From contig NZ_CP120737.1 of NCBI RefSeq assembly GCF_029581195.1, positions 1,550,001 to 1,614,000 on the forward strand: 64,000 nt of DNA. Direction: 5' to 3'. Position 1 is the stretch's first letter, and each line of letters starts with the position of its first letter. This DNA comes from Solwaraspora sp. WMMD791. Lineage in GTDB: Bacteria > Actinomycetota > Actinomycetes > Mycobacteriales > Micromonosporaceae. Position numbers and translations under genes: made by a program. Of this stretch, positions 16,494-25,300 are shown piece after piece. Below the pieces are notes generated by a model that worked only from the letters and a program-made list of their open reading frames with translations, was not told where the DNA came from and did not search any database.

Positions 16494-16814
16494 TCAGCTC
16501 TCGTCGCCCAGTCCGGCCCGGTCGGTGCGTCCGGCCCGCAATCGCAGGTACGCCTCGTGCCGCAGCCGGTCGGCCCGGCGCTTGCGCCGTCGCAGCACGG
16601 CCGACATCACCAGCCCCACAACGGCGATCACCGAAGCGACGAGCCCCGGGTCGGTGTCACCGCCGGAGAACAGCAGCGCGGCGGCGAACAGGGCCCACCC
16701 ACTCACGGCCAGGGCCAGGCCCCAGAGCGAGTAGATCGCCGGCAGACCGTGCCGGGTGGCGAAGTCCTGGAACTGCGGCGGCACCTGCTCGCCGTCGTCT
16801 GTCTCCGCCACCAT
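16494..16814 (-). CDS. Small two-helix membrane protein, unknown function
   Basis: The 106-residue product has two hydrophobic segments (about 28-46 and 52-70) followed by a basic, Arg-rich cytoplasmic tail (RRRKRRADRLRHEAYLRLR). An excellent GGAGGTGG Shine-Dalgarno lies 8 nt before the ATG at 16814, which decides the start. The upstream in-frame sequence belongs to a decayed YceI gene, so a longer frame should not be annotated as one protein. No family was recognised. It was probably once in an operon with the YceI gene. Confidence 0.65.
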   Translation of the reverse strand: MVAETDDGEQVPPQFQDFATRHGLPAIYSLWGLALAVSGWALFAAALLFSGGDTDPGLVASVIAVVGLVMSAVLRRRKRRADRLRHEAYLRLRAGRTDRAGLGDES

Positions 16815-16869
16815 CGTGCCCACCTCCGTACCGGCACCGCCGGCGGCGGCAGGTCGACCCTGGCGGATC

Positions 16870-17095
16870 GTCTCGCCAGCGGTCTCGCTCAGCACCTTCT
16901 TGCCGACCAGGAAGCCGCCACTGTCCAGCACCACGTTCCAGACAAGACCGTAGTCCTCCCGGTCGACCTCGACGGTCGCGCTGAACCCGGAGGTCTCCTG
17001 CCCGTACGGGCGCCGGCGGGGCAGCACCGAACTCGACCCGCAGCTCGACCGGGCGGGTCACGCCCTTGACGGTCGGCTCGCCGGCGAGCCCGGAC
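16870..17095 (-). pseudogene. Decayed YceI-family gene fragment
   Basis: Two adjacent frames together spell the C-terminal half of a YceI-type lipid-binding (lipocalin-like) protein. One frame, about 17095-17022, reads 'PTVKGVTRPVELRVEFGA', matching the family's 'LTIRGVTRPVTLDVEFGG' strand. The next frame, from about 17020, reads 'SGFSATVEVDREDYGLVWN' and 'GGFLVGKKV', matching the family's final strands. A frameshift near 17005-17025 separates them, and the N-terminal half, including the usual 'H...DF' region, is missing. The frame then runs without a stop into the start region of the small membrane gene. I call it a pseudogene; a sequencing error could explain the shift but not the missing N terminus. 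Confidence 0.6.
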
Positions 17096-17289
17096 CGTCG
17101 GGCGCTGGCCTGCGTGGCCGGCGGTGCCGGTGCCGGTGCGTTGCGGCGCGGGACCGCTCGTGCCCGCCGGAACACAATTCCCTTTCTGGTTTGCTCCGAC
17201 ACTTGCCTCCCTTCTGGCGGGATCAGGATCAGATCCATGACGAAACGCTCGCCGCACCGGCATCCGCAACCAGGAATCGATGATTTCCC

Positions 17290-17310
17290 GTGCTACAAAT
17301 CCCGTAGCAC
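17290..17310. promoter_or_regulatory. Inverted repeat upstream of the secreted-protein gene
   Basis: GTGCTAC and GTAGCAC form perfect 7-bp arms around a 7-nt AT-rich spacer (aaatccc), 36 bp before the start of the secreted protein gene. The size fits a dimeric regulator site or a 5'-UTR hairpin. No regulator is known. Confidence 0.4.
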
Positions 17311-17346
17311 CTAGCCGTTGCGTGAAACGCGAAAGGGGCAACCTCT

Positions 17347-18396
17347 TTGAGGATCATTCGATTTTCCACACGCAGCAGAGTCGGCGCACACCGCGCCGTC
17401 GAACCACGTTCGGTGGGCAACCGAAAAAGGCGACTCGTCCTCGGATCCATTGTCGCGTCGGCCTTGTTCGCCGGTGCCACCATCGCACCGCAGGCGTACG
17501 CCACCACGGACTTCACCGGTCCCGGCATCCGCACGAGCGTGATCGACGCCGCGACCGGCGAACCAGTGGCCGACATCTGCGTATTCGCCGTACCGGTGTT
17601 CACGTTCAGCTTTGCGGACGTATGCCCGACCCGCAGCGACTCGCGTGGACGAGTCAATGTCCCGGTGCCCGGGACCGGCTCGTACAACCTGTTCGCTCTG
17701 CCCGATTCGGGCAGTCGGTACGGCGCACAATGGGTGGGCCAGACCGGCGGCACGGGCACCCAGAAAGAGGCACGATGGTTCACTTTCACCGCCGATGAGG
17801 TCAAGCCCGGCCCGACGATCCTGCTCGACGACCGGTCGGTCGTGACCGGCGTACTGATCGGGGCCGACGACACCGCGCTGACCAACGGCACGGTGGGCAT
17901 CGTCGCACCGGTCCCGGACGGTTCCCGGGATCCGCGCTACTCGCCGGTGGCCGAGGACGGTACGTTCAGCATCGACTGGCTGGGGCCGTACCAGTGGCCC
18001 CTGCTGTTCAAGGCGGACGGGTACCCGTACCAGTGGAGTGGCCACGTCGGGAACCGGCTGCGGGCCGCGCTCGTCGATGTGGACGTCAACGCTCCGCCGT
18101 ACCAGTACGAGTTGGAGGCGGGCACCAGCGTGACCGTCGAGATCGCCGAGCCGCCCGCCGGGCCGGGCCGGATCGTGCTGCACAACGTCAGCACGAAGGA
18201 CCCGGTCGGTGTGGTGGAACTCGACGACGCGGCGACCACCGCGTCGCTGGTCGTGCTCCCGCGCCAGCAGGTCAAGCTCCACTGTGTCTGCAGCGGGGAG
18301 CACCGGTGGCACGGTGGCACCGATTTCAGCAGCGCCATCGGCGAACCGATCCGCACCAACGGTCCGCAGTTCATCACGTTCGCCCAGCCCAGCTGA
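17347..18396 (+). CDS. Secreted protein with carboxypeptidase-regulatory-like (Ig-fold) domains, function unknown
   Basis: The 349-residue product has a long basic N region, a hydrophobic core (about 30-47) and a likely signal peptidase site after the AYA at 50-52. The mature part contains beta-rich repeats of the carboxypeptidase-regulatory type, for example 'IRTSVIDAATGEPVADICVFA' and later 'VTGVLIGADDTALTNGTVGI'. These are common in actinobacterial surface or matrix proteins. The start is a TTG eight bases after AAAGGGG; no better start is in frame. There are no catalytic residues or cell-wall anchor. It is followed by a very strong hairpin terminator and seems to be a single-gene unit. 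The role is unknown. Confidence 0.65.
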   Translation: MRIIRFSTRSRVGAHRAVEPRSVGNRKRRLVLGSIVASALFAGATIAPQAYATTDFTGPGIRTSVIDAATGEPVADICVFAVPVFTFSFADVCPTRSDSRGRVNVPVPGTGSYNLFALPDSGSRYGAQWVGQTGGTGTQKEARWFTFTADEVKPGPTILLDDRSVVTGVLIGADDTALTNGTVGIVAPVPDGSRDPRYSPVAEDGTFSIDWLGPYQWPLLFKADGYPYQWSGHVGNRLRAALVDVDVNAPPYQYELEAGTSVTVEIAEPPAGPGRIVLHNVSTKDPVGVVELDDAATTASLVVLPRQQVKLHCVCSGEHRWHGGTDFSSAIGEPIRTNGPQFITFAQPS

Positions 18397-18414
18397 GCGA
18401 CGGCAACAGCACCT

Positions 18415-18455
18415 GGTACGGCCCGACGGTCCACCACAGACCGTCGGGCCGTACC
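18415..18455 (+). terminator. 17-bp perfect stem-loop terminator
   Basis: Perfect 17-nt arms (18415-18431 and 18439-18455) with a 7-nt loop begin 18 bp after the secreted-protein stop. There is no T-tract, as usual for high-GC actinomycetes. Confidence 0.75.
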
Positions 18456-18553
18456 CGTTACAACAGAGCAGGCAATCACTCTAGAGATATGTTCGACTAC
18501 TTGCAGTAGACTTAACCGCCTACGATCACCCGGCCACGGGAGGACGTACGGCG

Positions 18554-19459
18554 ATGCGGCGTAGGTGGATCCGGCTGGTCCTGGCGGTCACAGTCCTGAC
18601 AGCGACGGCAGGATGTGGGCTCGCACCGCGTTCCGCAGGCAGCGAACTCACCGACGGCTGGGCCGTCATGCCGACTCCGAAACCGTTCGTGCCCGACGTC
18701 GGCGCCTGCCACCCGGTCGCCACCAACGGCACCGGTCACCGCGACGACTACACCCCCGTCGCCTGCGACCGGCCGCACGACCTGGAGACCGTCTTCGTCG
18801 GCATCTTCACCGGTACGCATGCCGTCAGCGACCGCGCCCCGGCACACGGCTCGGCCGCACGTCGCGTCGCCCGCCGCGACTGCGACCAGCGGGTCCGCCA
18901 GTTCCTCGGCGACGACTGGCAGGCCGGCCGGGTACGGCTGGACGTCGTCGTCCCGTCGGCACCCGCCTGGTCCGGCGGGGCCCGCTGGTACCGGTGCGAC
19001 GTCGGCGAGATGACCAGCATGCAGGACCGCAGCCTGGTGACCCGCACCGGCAGCCTGGCCGGTACGCTCGGTCCCGATGGTGAGCTGCGCTGGGGCTGCT
19101 TCAACCCTGGCTCGGTCACCGGGGGCGACGTGGACGTGCTCACCCCGGTCGCCTGCGCACAGCCGCACCGCAGCGAGTTCGCCGGCCTGTACGTCGAGAG
19201 CGACCTGCCCTACGACCAGTTCGCCGCCAACTCCGACCGGGTCCACGAACGGTGCCGGCGGGTGGTCGCCGAGTACGCCGCCCTCCCCGTCGACGACGAC
19301 CTGCGGCACCGCGTCGGCACCATCTACGACTACCCGTTCAAGGACGAGTGGGACGACGGCAACCTCACCGTACGGTGCCTGCTGTGGCGCGACGACCCGC
19401 CGCTGACCGGCTCGGTCCGGGGTGGCGGACCGGCCGCCCTGCCGGTCCGCCACGACTGA
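18554..19459 (+). CDS. Lipoprotein with two septum-formation-type domains
   Basis: The 301-residue protein has a lipoprotein signal peptide with lipobox TAGC (cysteine 21). Two repeated extracytoplasmic units follow, around residues 50-155 and 175-285. Each carries a Cys...PVAC..PH(D/R)xE pattern ('YTPVACDRPHDLETV', 'LTPVACAQPHRSEFA') and a later conserved Cys. This is the signature of the actinobacterial 'septum formation' domain (PF13845-like), whose molecular role is poorly defined. GGGAGGA precedes the ATG by 9 nt. It is a single gene between a terminator and the convergent rsmB. The domain assignment is fairly sure; involvement in division is not shown by the sequence. Confidence 0.75.
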   Translation: MRRRWIRLVLAVTVLTATAGCGLAPRSAGSELTDGWAVMPTPKPFVPDVGACHPVATNGTGHRDDYTPVACDRPHDLETVFVGIFTGTHAVSDRAPAHGSAARRVARRDCDQRVRQFLGDDWQAGRVRLDVVVPSAPAWSGGARWYRCDVGEMTSMQDRSLVTRTGSLAGTLGPDGELRWGCFNPGSVTGGDVDVLTPVACAQPHRSEFAGLYVESDLPYDQFAANSDRVHERCRRVVAEYAALPVDDDLRHRVGTIYDYPFKDEWDDGNLTVRCLLWRDDPPLTGSVRGGGPAALPVRHD

Positions 19460-19515
19460 TCCGCCCGGCGGCGGGCCACGACTGATCCGCCCGGCGGCGG
19501 GCCACGACTGATCCG
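19450..19515. repeat. 26-bp tandem repeat, 2.5 copies, spanning the lipoprotein stop codon
   Basis: Units at 19450-19475 and 19476-19501 are identical, and 19502-19515 is a partial third copy. Each unit contains CACGACTGATCCG, so the TGA stop context of the lipoprotein gene is itself repeated downstream. It sits between two convergent genes. Confidence 0.9.
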
Positions 19516-19526
19516 TCGGCGGTGCG

Positions 19527-20930
19527 CTACTGCTGATCCGTACGGCGCAGCACCGCGAGGAACATCGCGTCGGTGCCGTGCCGGTGCGGCCACAACTGGA
19601 CCGACGGCCCGTCACCGAGGCCCGGCATCCCCGCCGGCAGCAACGGCCGCGCGTCGACGAAGTCCACCGGTATGCCGCTGCGCCGCGCTGCCTCGGTCAC
19701 CGACACGTGGGTCTCCACCCGGTGCGGCGAACAGGTCACGTATGCCACCACCCCGCCCGGGCGGACCGCGCGCAGCCCGGCGGCAAGCAGCTCCCGCTGC
19801 AGCCGGGTCAGCGGCGGCAGGTCCGACGGCTGACGCCGCCAGCGTGACTCGGGGCGGCGCCGCAGCGAGCCGAGCCCGGTGCACGGCGCGTCGACCAGGA
19901 CCCGGTCGAAGGAGGCCGCCGGCAGATCCTCACCGGCACCGACCCGCCGGCCGTCCGTCGTCTGCACGGTCACCGGCAGCCCGCGGACCGCCTGCTCCAC
20001 CAGGCGGGCCCGGTGCTCGGCGATCTCCACCGCGGTGACCTGCGCGCCCCGGTCGGCGGCGAGCGCGCCCAGCAGCGCCGCCTTGCCTCCGGGACCGGCG
20101 CACAGGTCCAGCCACCGGGTGTCCTGGCCCGGCACGTCGGCGGCGGTCAGCGCCGCCGCCACCAGCTGCGAACCCTCGTCCTGCACGTGCGCCCGCCCCT
20201 GCCGGACCGCCGACAGGTCACCGGGCGCGCCACCGGACAGGTAGACGGCGTACGGCGAGAAGGCACCCGGAGCACCGGCGACCTCGTCGGCCAGCGTGGC
20301 CGCCTCGGCCCGACCCGGGCGGGCGCACAGGTGCACCGGCGGGCGCTCGTTGTCCTCGATCAACAACCGGGTCGTTTCCGTCAGGTCGTCGCCGAGCGCT
20401 TCGGCGAACGCCCGTACTATCCACTCTGGATGATGGAAGGTGACCGCCAGGTGACCGATCGGGTCGGCCTGCTCGTCGGGCGCCAGCTCCATCAGCCAGG
20501 TGTCCAGGTCGCGGCTGGAGATCTCCCGCAGTACGGCGTTGGCGAACCCGACCGCGCCCGTCGCCACGTTGTGCACCAGGTCCACCGTCGACGACACGGC
20601 GGCGTGCGCCGGCACCCGGGTGTGCAGCAGCTGGTACGCACCGAGACGCAGCGCGTCGCGGGCCGGCGGGTCTATCCGGTCGACTCCCCGGCCGGCCGCC
20701 CGGGCGATGATCAGATCCAGGGTGCCGACCATCCGCAGTGTGCCGTAGGTCAGCTCGGTGGCGAACGCCGCGTCCCGGCCGTGGATCTGCCGGTCCCGCA
20801 GGATCGTCGGCAGCACCAGATTGGCGTACGCGTCGTCGCGGTGCACCGCCGCGACCGCCTCGTACGCCGCGTCCCGCGCCGGGTCGACGTGTCGGCGGCC
20901 ACGCCGCGCCCGATCGGTGCCCACGCTCAT
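19527..20930 (-). CDS. rsmB: 16S rRNA (cytosine-967-C5)-methyltransferase RsmB
   Basis: The 467-residue protein combines an N-terminal NusB-like RNA-binding domain (about 15-150) with a Rossmann methyltransferase. Motif I is [10 protein letters not shown], motif IV is [16 protein letters not shown] and motif VI is [10 protein letters not shown]; the two cysteines in the last two are the catalytic pair of m5C methyltransferases. It methylates C967 of 16S rRNA using S-adenosylmethionine. The ATG overlaps the fmt stop (ATGA), so it is the last gene of a def-fmt-rsmB unit, the usual actinobacterial order. Confidence 0.95.
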   Translation of the reverse strand: MSVGTDRARRGRRHVDPARDAAYEAVAAVHRDDAYANLVLPTILRDRQIHGRDAAFATELTYGTLRMVGTLDLIIARAAGRGVDRIDPPARDALRLGAYQLLHTRVPAHAAVSSTVDLVHNVATGAVGFANAVLREISSRDLDTWLMELAPDEQADPIGHLAVTFHHPEWIVRAFAEALGDDLTETTRLLIEDNERPPVHLCARPGRAEAATLADEVAGAPGAFSPYAVYLSGGAPGDLSAVRQGRAHVQDEGSQLVAAALTAADVPGQDTRWLDLCAGPGGKAALLGALAADRGAQVTAVEIAEHRARLVEQAVRGLPVTVQTTDGRRVGAGEDLPAASFDRVLVDAPCTGLGSLRRRPESRWRRQPSDLPPLTRLQRELLAAGLRAVRPGGVVAYVTCSPHRVETHVSVTEAARRSGIPVDFVDARPLLPAGMPGLGDGPSVQLWPHRHGTDAMFLAVLRRTDQQ

Positions 20931-21853
20931 TGGAAGAACTCGCCGGTGCTGATCCGGGCACCCCGGGCCCAGTCCGACGCGGACATGGCCTTCTTGCCGG
21001 CGGCGCGCACCTCGCCGAGCGCGACCGGCACGGTAGCGGTACCGGCCAGCAGGCGGTTGCGTTCGACCAGCAACTCACCCGGTTTCAGGGACGGACCGTC
21101 GGGCACCGGCCGGACCGGACCGAGTTTGACCCGCTCGCCGCGCAACGTCGTCCAGGCACCGGGTGCCGGCGTGCAGGCCCGGACCCGGCGGTCCACCGCG
21201 AACGCCGGGTCGGCCCAGCGCAGCCGGGCGTCCTCCACCGACAGCTTCGGGGCGAGCGACACCCCGTCGGCCGGCTGCGCGTGCGCCCGCGCGGTCCCGG
21301 CGGCGATCCCGTCCAGCACCGCCACCAGCAACTGGGCACCGCTGTGCGCCAGCCGGTGCAGCAGGTCGCCGGCGGTGTCGGTCGGTCCGACCTGATCGGT
21401 CACCGTGCCGAACACCGGCCCGGTGTCCAGCCCTTCCTCCAGCTGGAACACGCTCGCGCCGGTCACCTCGTCGCCGTGCAGCACCGCGTGCTGCACCGGC
21501 GCCGCCCCCCGCCAGGCCGGCAGCAGCGAGAAGTGCAGGTTGATCCAGCCGTACGCCGGGATCGCCAGCGCCACCGGCGGGACCAGTGCGCCGTAGGCCA
21601 CCACTGGCACGCAGTCCGGTGCCAAGCTGGTCAGCCGGTCCAGGAACTCCGGCTCACGGGGGCGCTGGGGTGTCAGCACCTCGACGCCCCGCTCGTCGGC
21701 CCAGGCACCGACCGGCGAGCGGACCAGCCGGCGGCCGCGGCCGGCCGGCGCGTCCGGCCGGGTCACCACGGCGACCAGGTCGTGGCCGCTGGCGGCGATG
21801 GCGTCCAACGCGGGCACGGCGACCTCGGGGGTGCCGGCGAAGACCAGCCGCAT
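20927..21853 (-). CDS. fmt: Methionyl-tRNA formyltransferase
   Basis: The 308-residue protein starts [17 protein letters not shown], the standard Fmt N terminus. The catalytic region reads '[21 protein letters not shown]' (Asn and His of the formyltransferase fold, followed by SLLP), and the C-terminal OB-like domain begins near 205. It formylates initiator Met-tRNA with 10-formyl-tetrahydrofolate. I use the ATG at 21853; a GTG three codons upstream overlaps the def stop and is less likely. It is co-transcribed with def, whose product removes the formyl group after translation. Confidence 0.95.
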   Translation of the reverse strand: MRLVFAGTPEVAVPALDAIAASGHDLVAVVTRPDAPAGRGRRLVRSPVGAWADERGVEVLTPQRPREPEFLDRLTSLAPDCVPVVAYGALVPPVALAIPAYGWINLHFSLLPAWRGAAPVQHAVLHGDEVTGASVFQLEEGLDTGPVFGTVTDQVGPTDTAGDLLHRLAHSGAQLLVAVLDGIAAGTARAHAQPADGVSLAPKLSVEDARLRWADPAFAVDRRVRACTPAPGAWTTLRGERVKLGPVRPVPDGPSLKPGELLVERNRLLAGTATVPVALGEVRAAGKKAMSASDWARGARISTGEFFQ

Positions 21854-21858
21854 CCCGG

Positions 21859-22449
21859 TCACCTGCCCAGCCCGAACGGGCTGGTGGCACCACCGGGGCG
21901 GAACAGGCTGCCCGACGAACGGTGCGGGCTGACCTTGATGGTCGGCGGAGCGGCCTCGTCGTACCAGTCCGACTGGCGGATCGCCCGCATCGCCTCCTTA
22001 CGGGTCACCGGGTCGAGCCGGTCGAGGAACAGCACCCCGTCGAGGTGGTCGGTCTCGTGCTGTACGCAGCGGGCCAGCAGACCGCTGCCGACGATCTGCA
22101 CCGGGTCGCCGTACTCGTTGAAGCCTTTCGCCACGACGTTCTGTCGACGCTTGGTGTCGAAGTAGAGCCCCGGGATGGACAGGCAGCCCTCCGGACCGTC
22201 CTGTTCCTCCTCGTCGGGAAAGTCCAGCACCGGATTCACCAGGTGGCCCAGCAGGTCGTCGACGTGGAACGTGAAGACCCGCAGCCCGACACCGAGCTGT
22301 GGCGCGGCGAGGCCGGCACCGTTCTGATCCGTCATGCTGTCGGTCAGATCGGCGACGAGCCCGCGCAGCTCGGCGTCGAAGTCGACCACGGGCTCGGCCG
22401 CAGTGCGCAGCACCGGGTCGCCGAAAAGTCGGATGGGCTGGACGGTCAC
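21859..22449 (-). CDS. def: Peptide deformylase
   Basis: The 196-residue protein has all three deformylase motifs: [10 protein letters not shown] (about 45-54), EGCLSIPG (about 87-94) with the metal-binding Cys, and QHETDHLDG (about 129-137) with the HExxH-type ligands. It removes the formyl group from nascent proteins in the cytoplasm. The C terminus carries about 20 extra residues rich in Ser/Gly/Pro. The start is GTG with AAGGAG nine bases upstream. It heads the def-fmt-rsmB unit. The expected upstream neighbour priA is displaced by the arabinan-enzyme pair. Confidence 0.95.
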   Translation of the reverse strand: MTVQPIRLFGDPVLRTAAEPVVDFDAELRGLVADLTDSMTDQNGAGLAAPQLGVGLRVFTFHVDDLLGHLVNPVLDFPDEEEQDGPEGCLSIPGLYFDTKRRQNVVAKGFNEYGDPVQIVGSGLLARCVQHETDHLDGVLFLDRLDPVTRKEAMRAIRQSDWYDEAAPPTIKVSPHRSSGSLFRPGGATSPFGLGR

Positions 22450-22566
22450 GCGGTCAGGCTCCTTGTCGTGGACAAACGGTGCCTCCAGTCTACGGGCGTC
22501 CGCCGGTGGTGGTGACGGTCGTGGTGACGAGCCGACGGTCGTCCATGTGAAGCCGCGACGACGCTA

Positions 22567-22595
22567 TTGACGAAACGGTGATCCGGCCGTAATAC
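22567..22595 (+). promoter_or_regulatory. Sigma-70-type promoter of the GH51-GH43 pair
   Basis: TTGACG (22567-22572) and TAATAC (22590-22595) are separated by exactly 17 bp. This is one of the closest matches to the vegetative consensus in the window. Transcription would start near 22602, giving a leader of roughly 140 nt. Confidence 0.75.
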
Positions 22596-22603
22596 TCCGT
22601 CCT

Positions 22604-22617
22604 TGTTAACGCTAACA
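22604..22617. promoter_or_regulatory. LacI-type operator at the transcription start of the arabinan genes
   Basis: TGTTAACGCTAACA is a near-perfect inverted repeat (half-sites TGTTAAC and TGTTAGC) with a CG centre. It lies immediately downstream of the -10 box, where a bound repressor would block initiation. It differs from the TGTGTGCAC operators of the galactoside operon, so another regulator is expected. Confidence 0.7.
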
Positions 22618-22739
22618 TCGATGTCTTCGGGTCGGGCCGGAGTCAGAGCCGGCTGCCAGCGTCCCCACCGTCACCGACTCCCGTCACCGCCCCCGTCCGG
22701 ACGAACGCCCGCCATGGCTCGGCGATCAGGAGGCAGCCC

Positions 22740-25292
22740 ATGTTTCGACGAACCGCACGACCCGGGCTGACCGGCAGCGCTCTGCTGGTCGGATCACTCG
22801 TCGCCGCCGGGGTGGCGGTGGCCGGACCGAGCCTGGCCGACCCGCCACGACCGGAGCCGGAGTACACGATCACCGTCGACCCGGCCGGTGCCGGGGTGCC
22901 GATCAGCGACACCATGTACGGCGTCTTCTTCGAAGACATCAACTACGCCGCCGACGGCGGCCTCTACGCTGAGCTGGTCCGCAACCGCTCCTTCGAGTTC
23001 CTGCCAGTGGACAACCAGTCCTTCACCGGGCTGACCGGCTGGACCCCGAATGCCGAGGCCGGCGGGTCCGGCACCGCGACCCCGGTCGACGACGACAGCC
23101 GGCTCAACGACCGTAACCGCACCTACCTGCGGCTCGACCTGGACAACAGTGACGGCGGTCGCTACGGAGTGACCAACTCCGGCTACAACAGCGGGATCGC
23201 CGTCGAGGCCGGCGAACGCTACGACTTCTCGGTCTGGGCCCGCACCGACTCCGCCGGCAACCAGCTGACCGTCCGGCTGGTCGACGTCGACGGCCGCCGA
23301 CTCGCCGAACCACAACGGTTGCGCGTCCACGGCGACGACTGGACCAGGTACACGGCCACGTTCACCGCCCACCGGACCTCCGACATCGGCCGGCTGGCGG
23401 TGCTCGCCGGGGGCACCGGCACCGTACGGCTGGACATGGTGTCGCTGTTTCCGCAGGAGACCTTCCGGGGCCGGGCCAACGGCCTGCGCAAGGACCTGGC
23501 CCAGAAGATCGAGGCGTTGCGGCCGGGCTTCGTCCGTTTCCCCGGCGGCTGTCTGGTCAACACCGGCAGCATGTACGGCTACGACGCCGAGTCCGGCTGG
23601 GAGCGGGCCCGGTCCTTCCAGTGGAAGGACACCGTGGGCCCGGTGGAGACCCGGGCCACCAACGCCAACTTCTGGGGCTACAACCAGTCGTACGGGCTGG
23701 GCTACTTCGAGTACTTCCAGTTCGCCGAGGACATCGGCGCGATGCCGCTGCCGGTGGTACCGGCCCTGGTCACCGGCTGCGGGCAGAACCAGGCCACCGT
23801 CGACGAGGCCCTTCTGCAGCGGCACATCTCCGACACGCTGGACCTGATCGAGTTCGCCAATGGCCCGGCCACCTCCACCTGGGGCGGGCTACGCGCCGAG
23901 ATGGGCCATCCGGAACCCTTCGGCCTCACCCACGTCGGTGTCGGCAACGAGGAGAACCTGCCCGACGAGTTCTTCGCCAACTTCCAGCGCTTCCGGGCCG
24001 CCATCGAGGCGCAGCACCCGGAGATCACGGTGATCAGCAACTCCGGACCGGACGACCAGGGTGCCACCTTCGACCGCCTGTGGCAGCTCAACCGGGCTGG
24101 CGGGGTGGAGATGGTCGACGAGCACTACTACAACAGCCCGGCCTGGTTCCTGCAGAACAACGACCGCTACGACAGCTACGACCGCGCCGGCCCGAAGGTG
24201 TTCCTCGGCGAGTACGCCTCCCAGGACAACAAGCTCTACAACTCGCTGGCCGAGGCGGCATTCATGACCGGGCTGGAGCGCAACGCCGACGTCGTCGAGA
24301 TGGCCTCGTACGCGCCGCTGCTGGCCAACATCGACCACGTCCAGTGGCGTCCGGACCTGATCTGGTTCGACAACGACGAGTCCTGGGGCACCACCAGTTA
24401 CCAGGTGCAGAAGCTGTTCATGACCAACGTCGGCGACCGGACGGTGCCGAGCGAGGCCACCGGGCCGGCGCTCGGCACCCAGCCGATCACCGGCCGGATC
24501 GGCCTGTCCACCTGGGCGACGTCGGCGACGTACGACGACGTGCGGGTCAGCGCCCCGGACGGCACGGTGTTGTTCAGCGACGACTTCTCCGCCGGAGCGG
24601 GCCAGTGGACGTCGGTCGCCAACCGCGGCAGCTGGTCCGTGGTCGACGGTGCCTACACCCAGAGTGACACCGCCGCCCAGGACACCATGGTCGCCGCCGC
24701 CGAGATCACCGCCACCGATTACGACCTGTCGCTGACCGCCACGAAGAACGCCGGCGCGGAGGGATTCCTGATCGGGTTCGGCGTCAAGGACGCGGGCAAC
24801 TTCTACTGGTGGAACCTGGGTGGTTGGAACAACACCCAGGGCGCGGTCGAGAAGGCCACCAACGGGGCCAAGCAGACCCTCATCGCCAAGCCGAACCAGA
24901 TCACCGCCGGCACCACGTACGACATCACCATCAAGGTGCGTGGCGACAAGGTCACCCTGGTGCTGGACGGCGAGGTGTGGGGCGAGTTCGTCGACGACCA
25001 GGTCACCCGCCCGTTCGCCCAGGTCGTCACCCGCGACGACGCCACCGGCGACCTGCTGGTCAAGGTGGTCAACGCGCAGGAGAAGGCAGCCGTGACCCGG
25101 ATCGACCTCGGCGACCTGCCGGTCCGTTCGCCCGCCCGGATGACCGTGATCAGCGGCGACCCCGGACAGCAGAACACCCGCTCGGCCGAACCGATCCAGC
25201 CGTTCACCACCCAGCTCACCGGCGTCGCGTCCAGTTTCACGCACACCTTTGAGCCGTACTCCGTGACCTTCATCCGCATCCGCACCAAGTGA
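22740..25292 (+). CDS. Secreted alpha-L-arabinofuranosidase, glycoside hydrolase family 51, with inserted sandwich domain
   Basis: The 850-residue protein has a signal peptide (about 1-34). The GH51 barrel starts at 'DTMYGVFFEDINYAADGG' and is split by a carbohydrate-binding-like sandwich (about 105-240). Catalytic residues are E404 in VGVGNEEN (acid/base) and E491 in FLGEYAS (nucleophile). The C-terminal arabinofuranosidase sandwich begins at 'VQKLFMTN' but is interrupted at about 580-753 by a LamG/concanavalin-like domain ('LFSDDFSAGAGQWTSV' to 'GEVWGEFVDD') and then resumes. AGGAGG lies 7 nt before the ATG. The enzyme would release arabinose from arabinan or arabinoxylan outside the cell. 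It is co-transcribed with the GH43 gene (gap 8 bp). Confidence 0.9.
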   Translation: MFRRTARPGLTGSALLVGSLVAAGVAVAGPSLADPPRPEPEYTITVDPAGAGVPISDTMYGVFFEDINYAADGGLYAELVRNRSFEFLPVDNQSFTGLTGWTPNAEAGGSGTATPVDDDSRLNDRNRTYLRLDLDNSDGGRYGVTNSGYNSGIAVEAGERYDFSVWARTDSAGNQLTVRLVDVDGRRLAEPQRLRVHGDDWTRYTATFTAHRTSDIGRLAVLAGGTGTVRLDMVSLFPQETFRGRANGLRKDLAQKIEALRPGFVRFPGGCLVNTGSMYGYDAESGWERARSFQWKDTVGPVETRATNANFWGYNQSYGLGYFEYFQFAEDIGAMPLPVVPALVTGCGQNQATVDEALLQRHISDTLDLIEFANGPATSTWGGLRAEMGHPEPFGLTHVGVGNEENLPDEFFANFQRFRAAIEAQHPEITVISNSGPDDQGATFDRLWQLNRAGGVEMVDEHYYNSPAWFLQNNDRYDSYDRAGPKVFLGEYASQDNKLYNSLAEAAFMTGLERNADVVEMASYAPLLANIDHVQWRPDLIWFDNDESWGTTSYQVQKLFMTNVGDRTVPSEATGPALGTQPITGRIGLSTWATSATYDDVRVSAPDGTVLFSDDFSAGAGQWTSVANRGSWSVVDGAYTQSDTAAQDTMVAAAEITATDYDLSLTATKNAGAEGFLIGFGVKDAGNFYWWNLGGWNNTQGAVEKATNGAKQTLIAKPNQITAGTTYDITIKVRGDKVTLVLDGEVWGEFVDDQVTRPFAQVVTRDDATGDLLVKVVNAQEKAAVTRIDLGDLPVRSPARMTVISGDPGQQNTRSAEPIQPFTTQLTGVASSFTHTFEPYSVTFIRIRTK

Positions 25293-25300
25293 GGTGGCCC

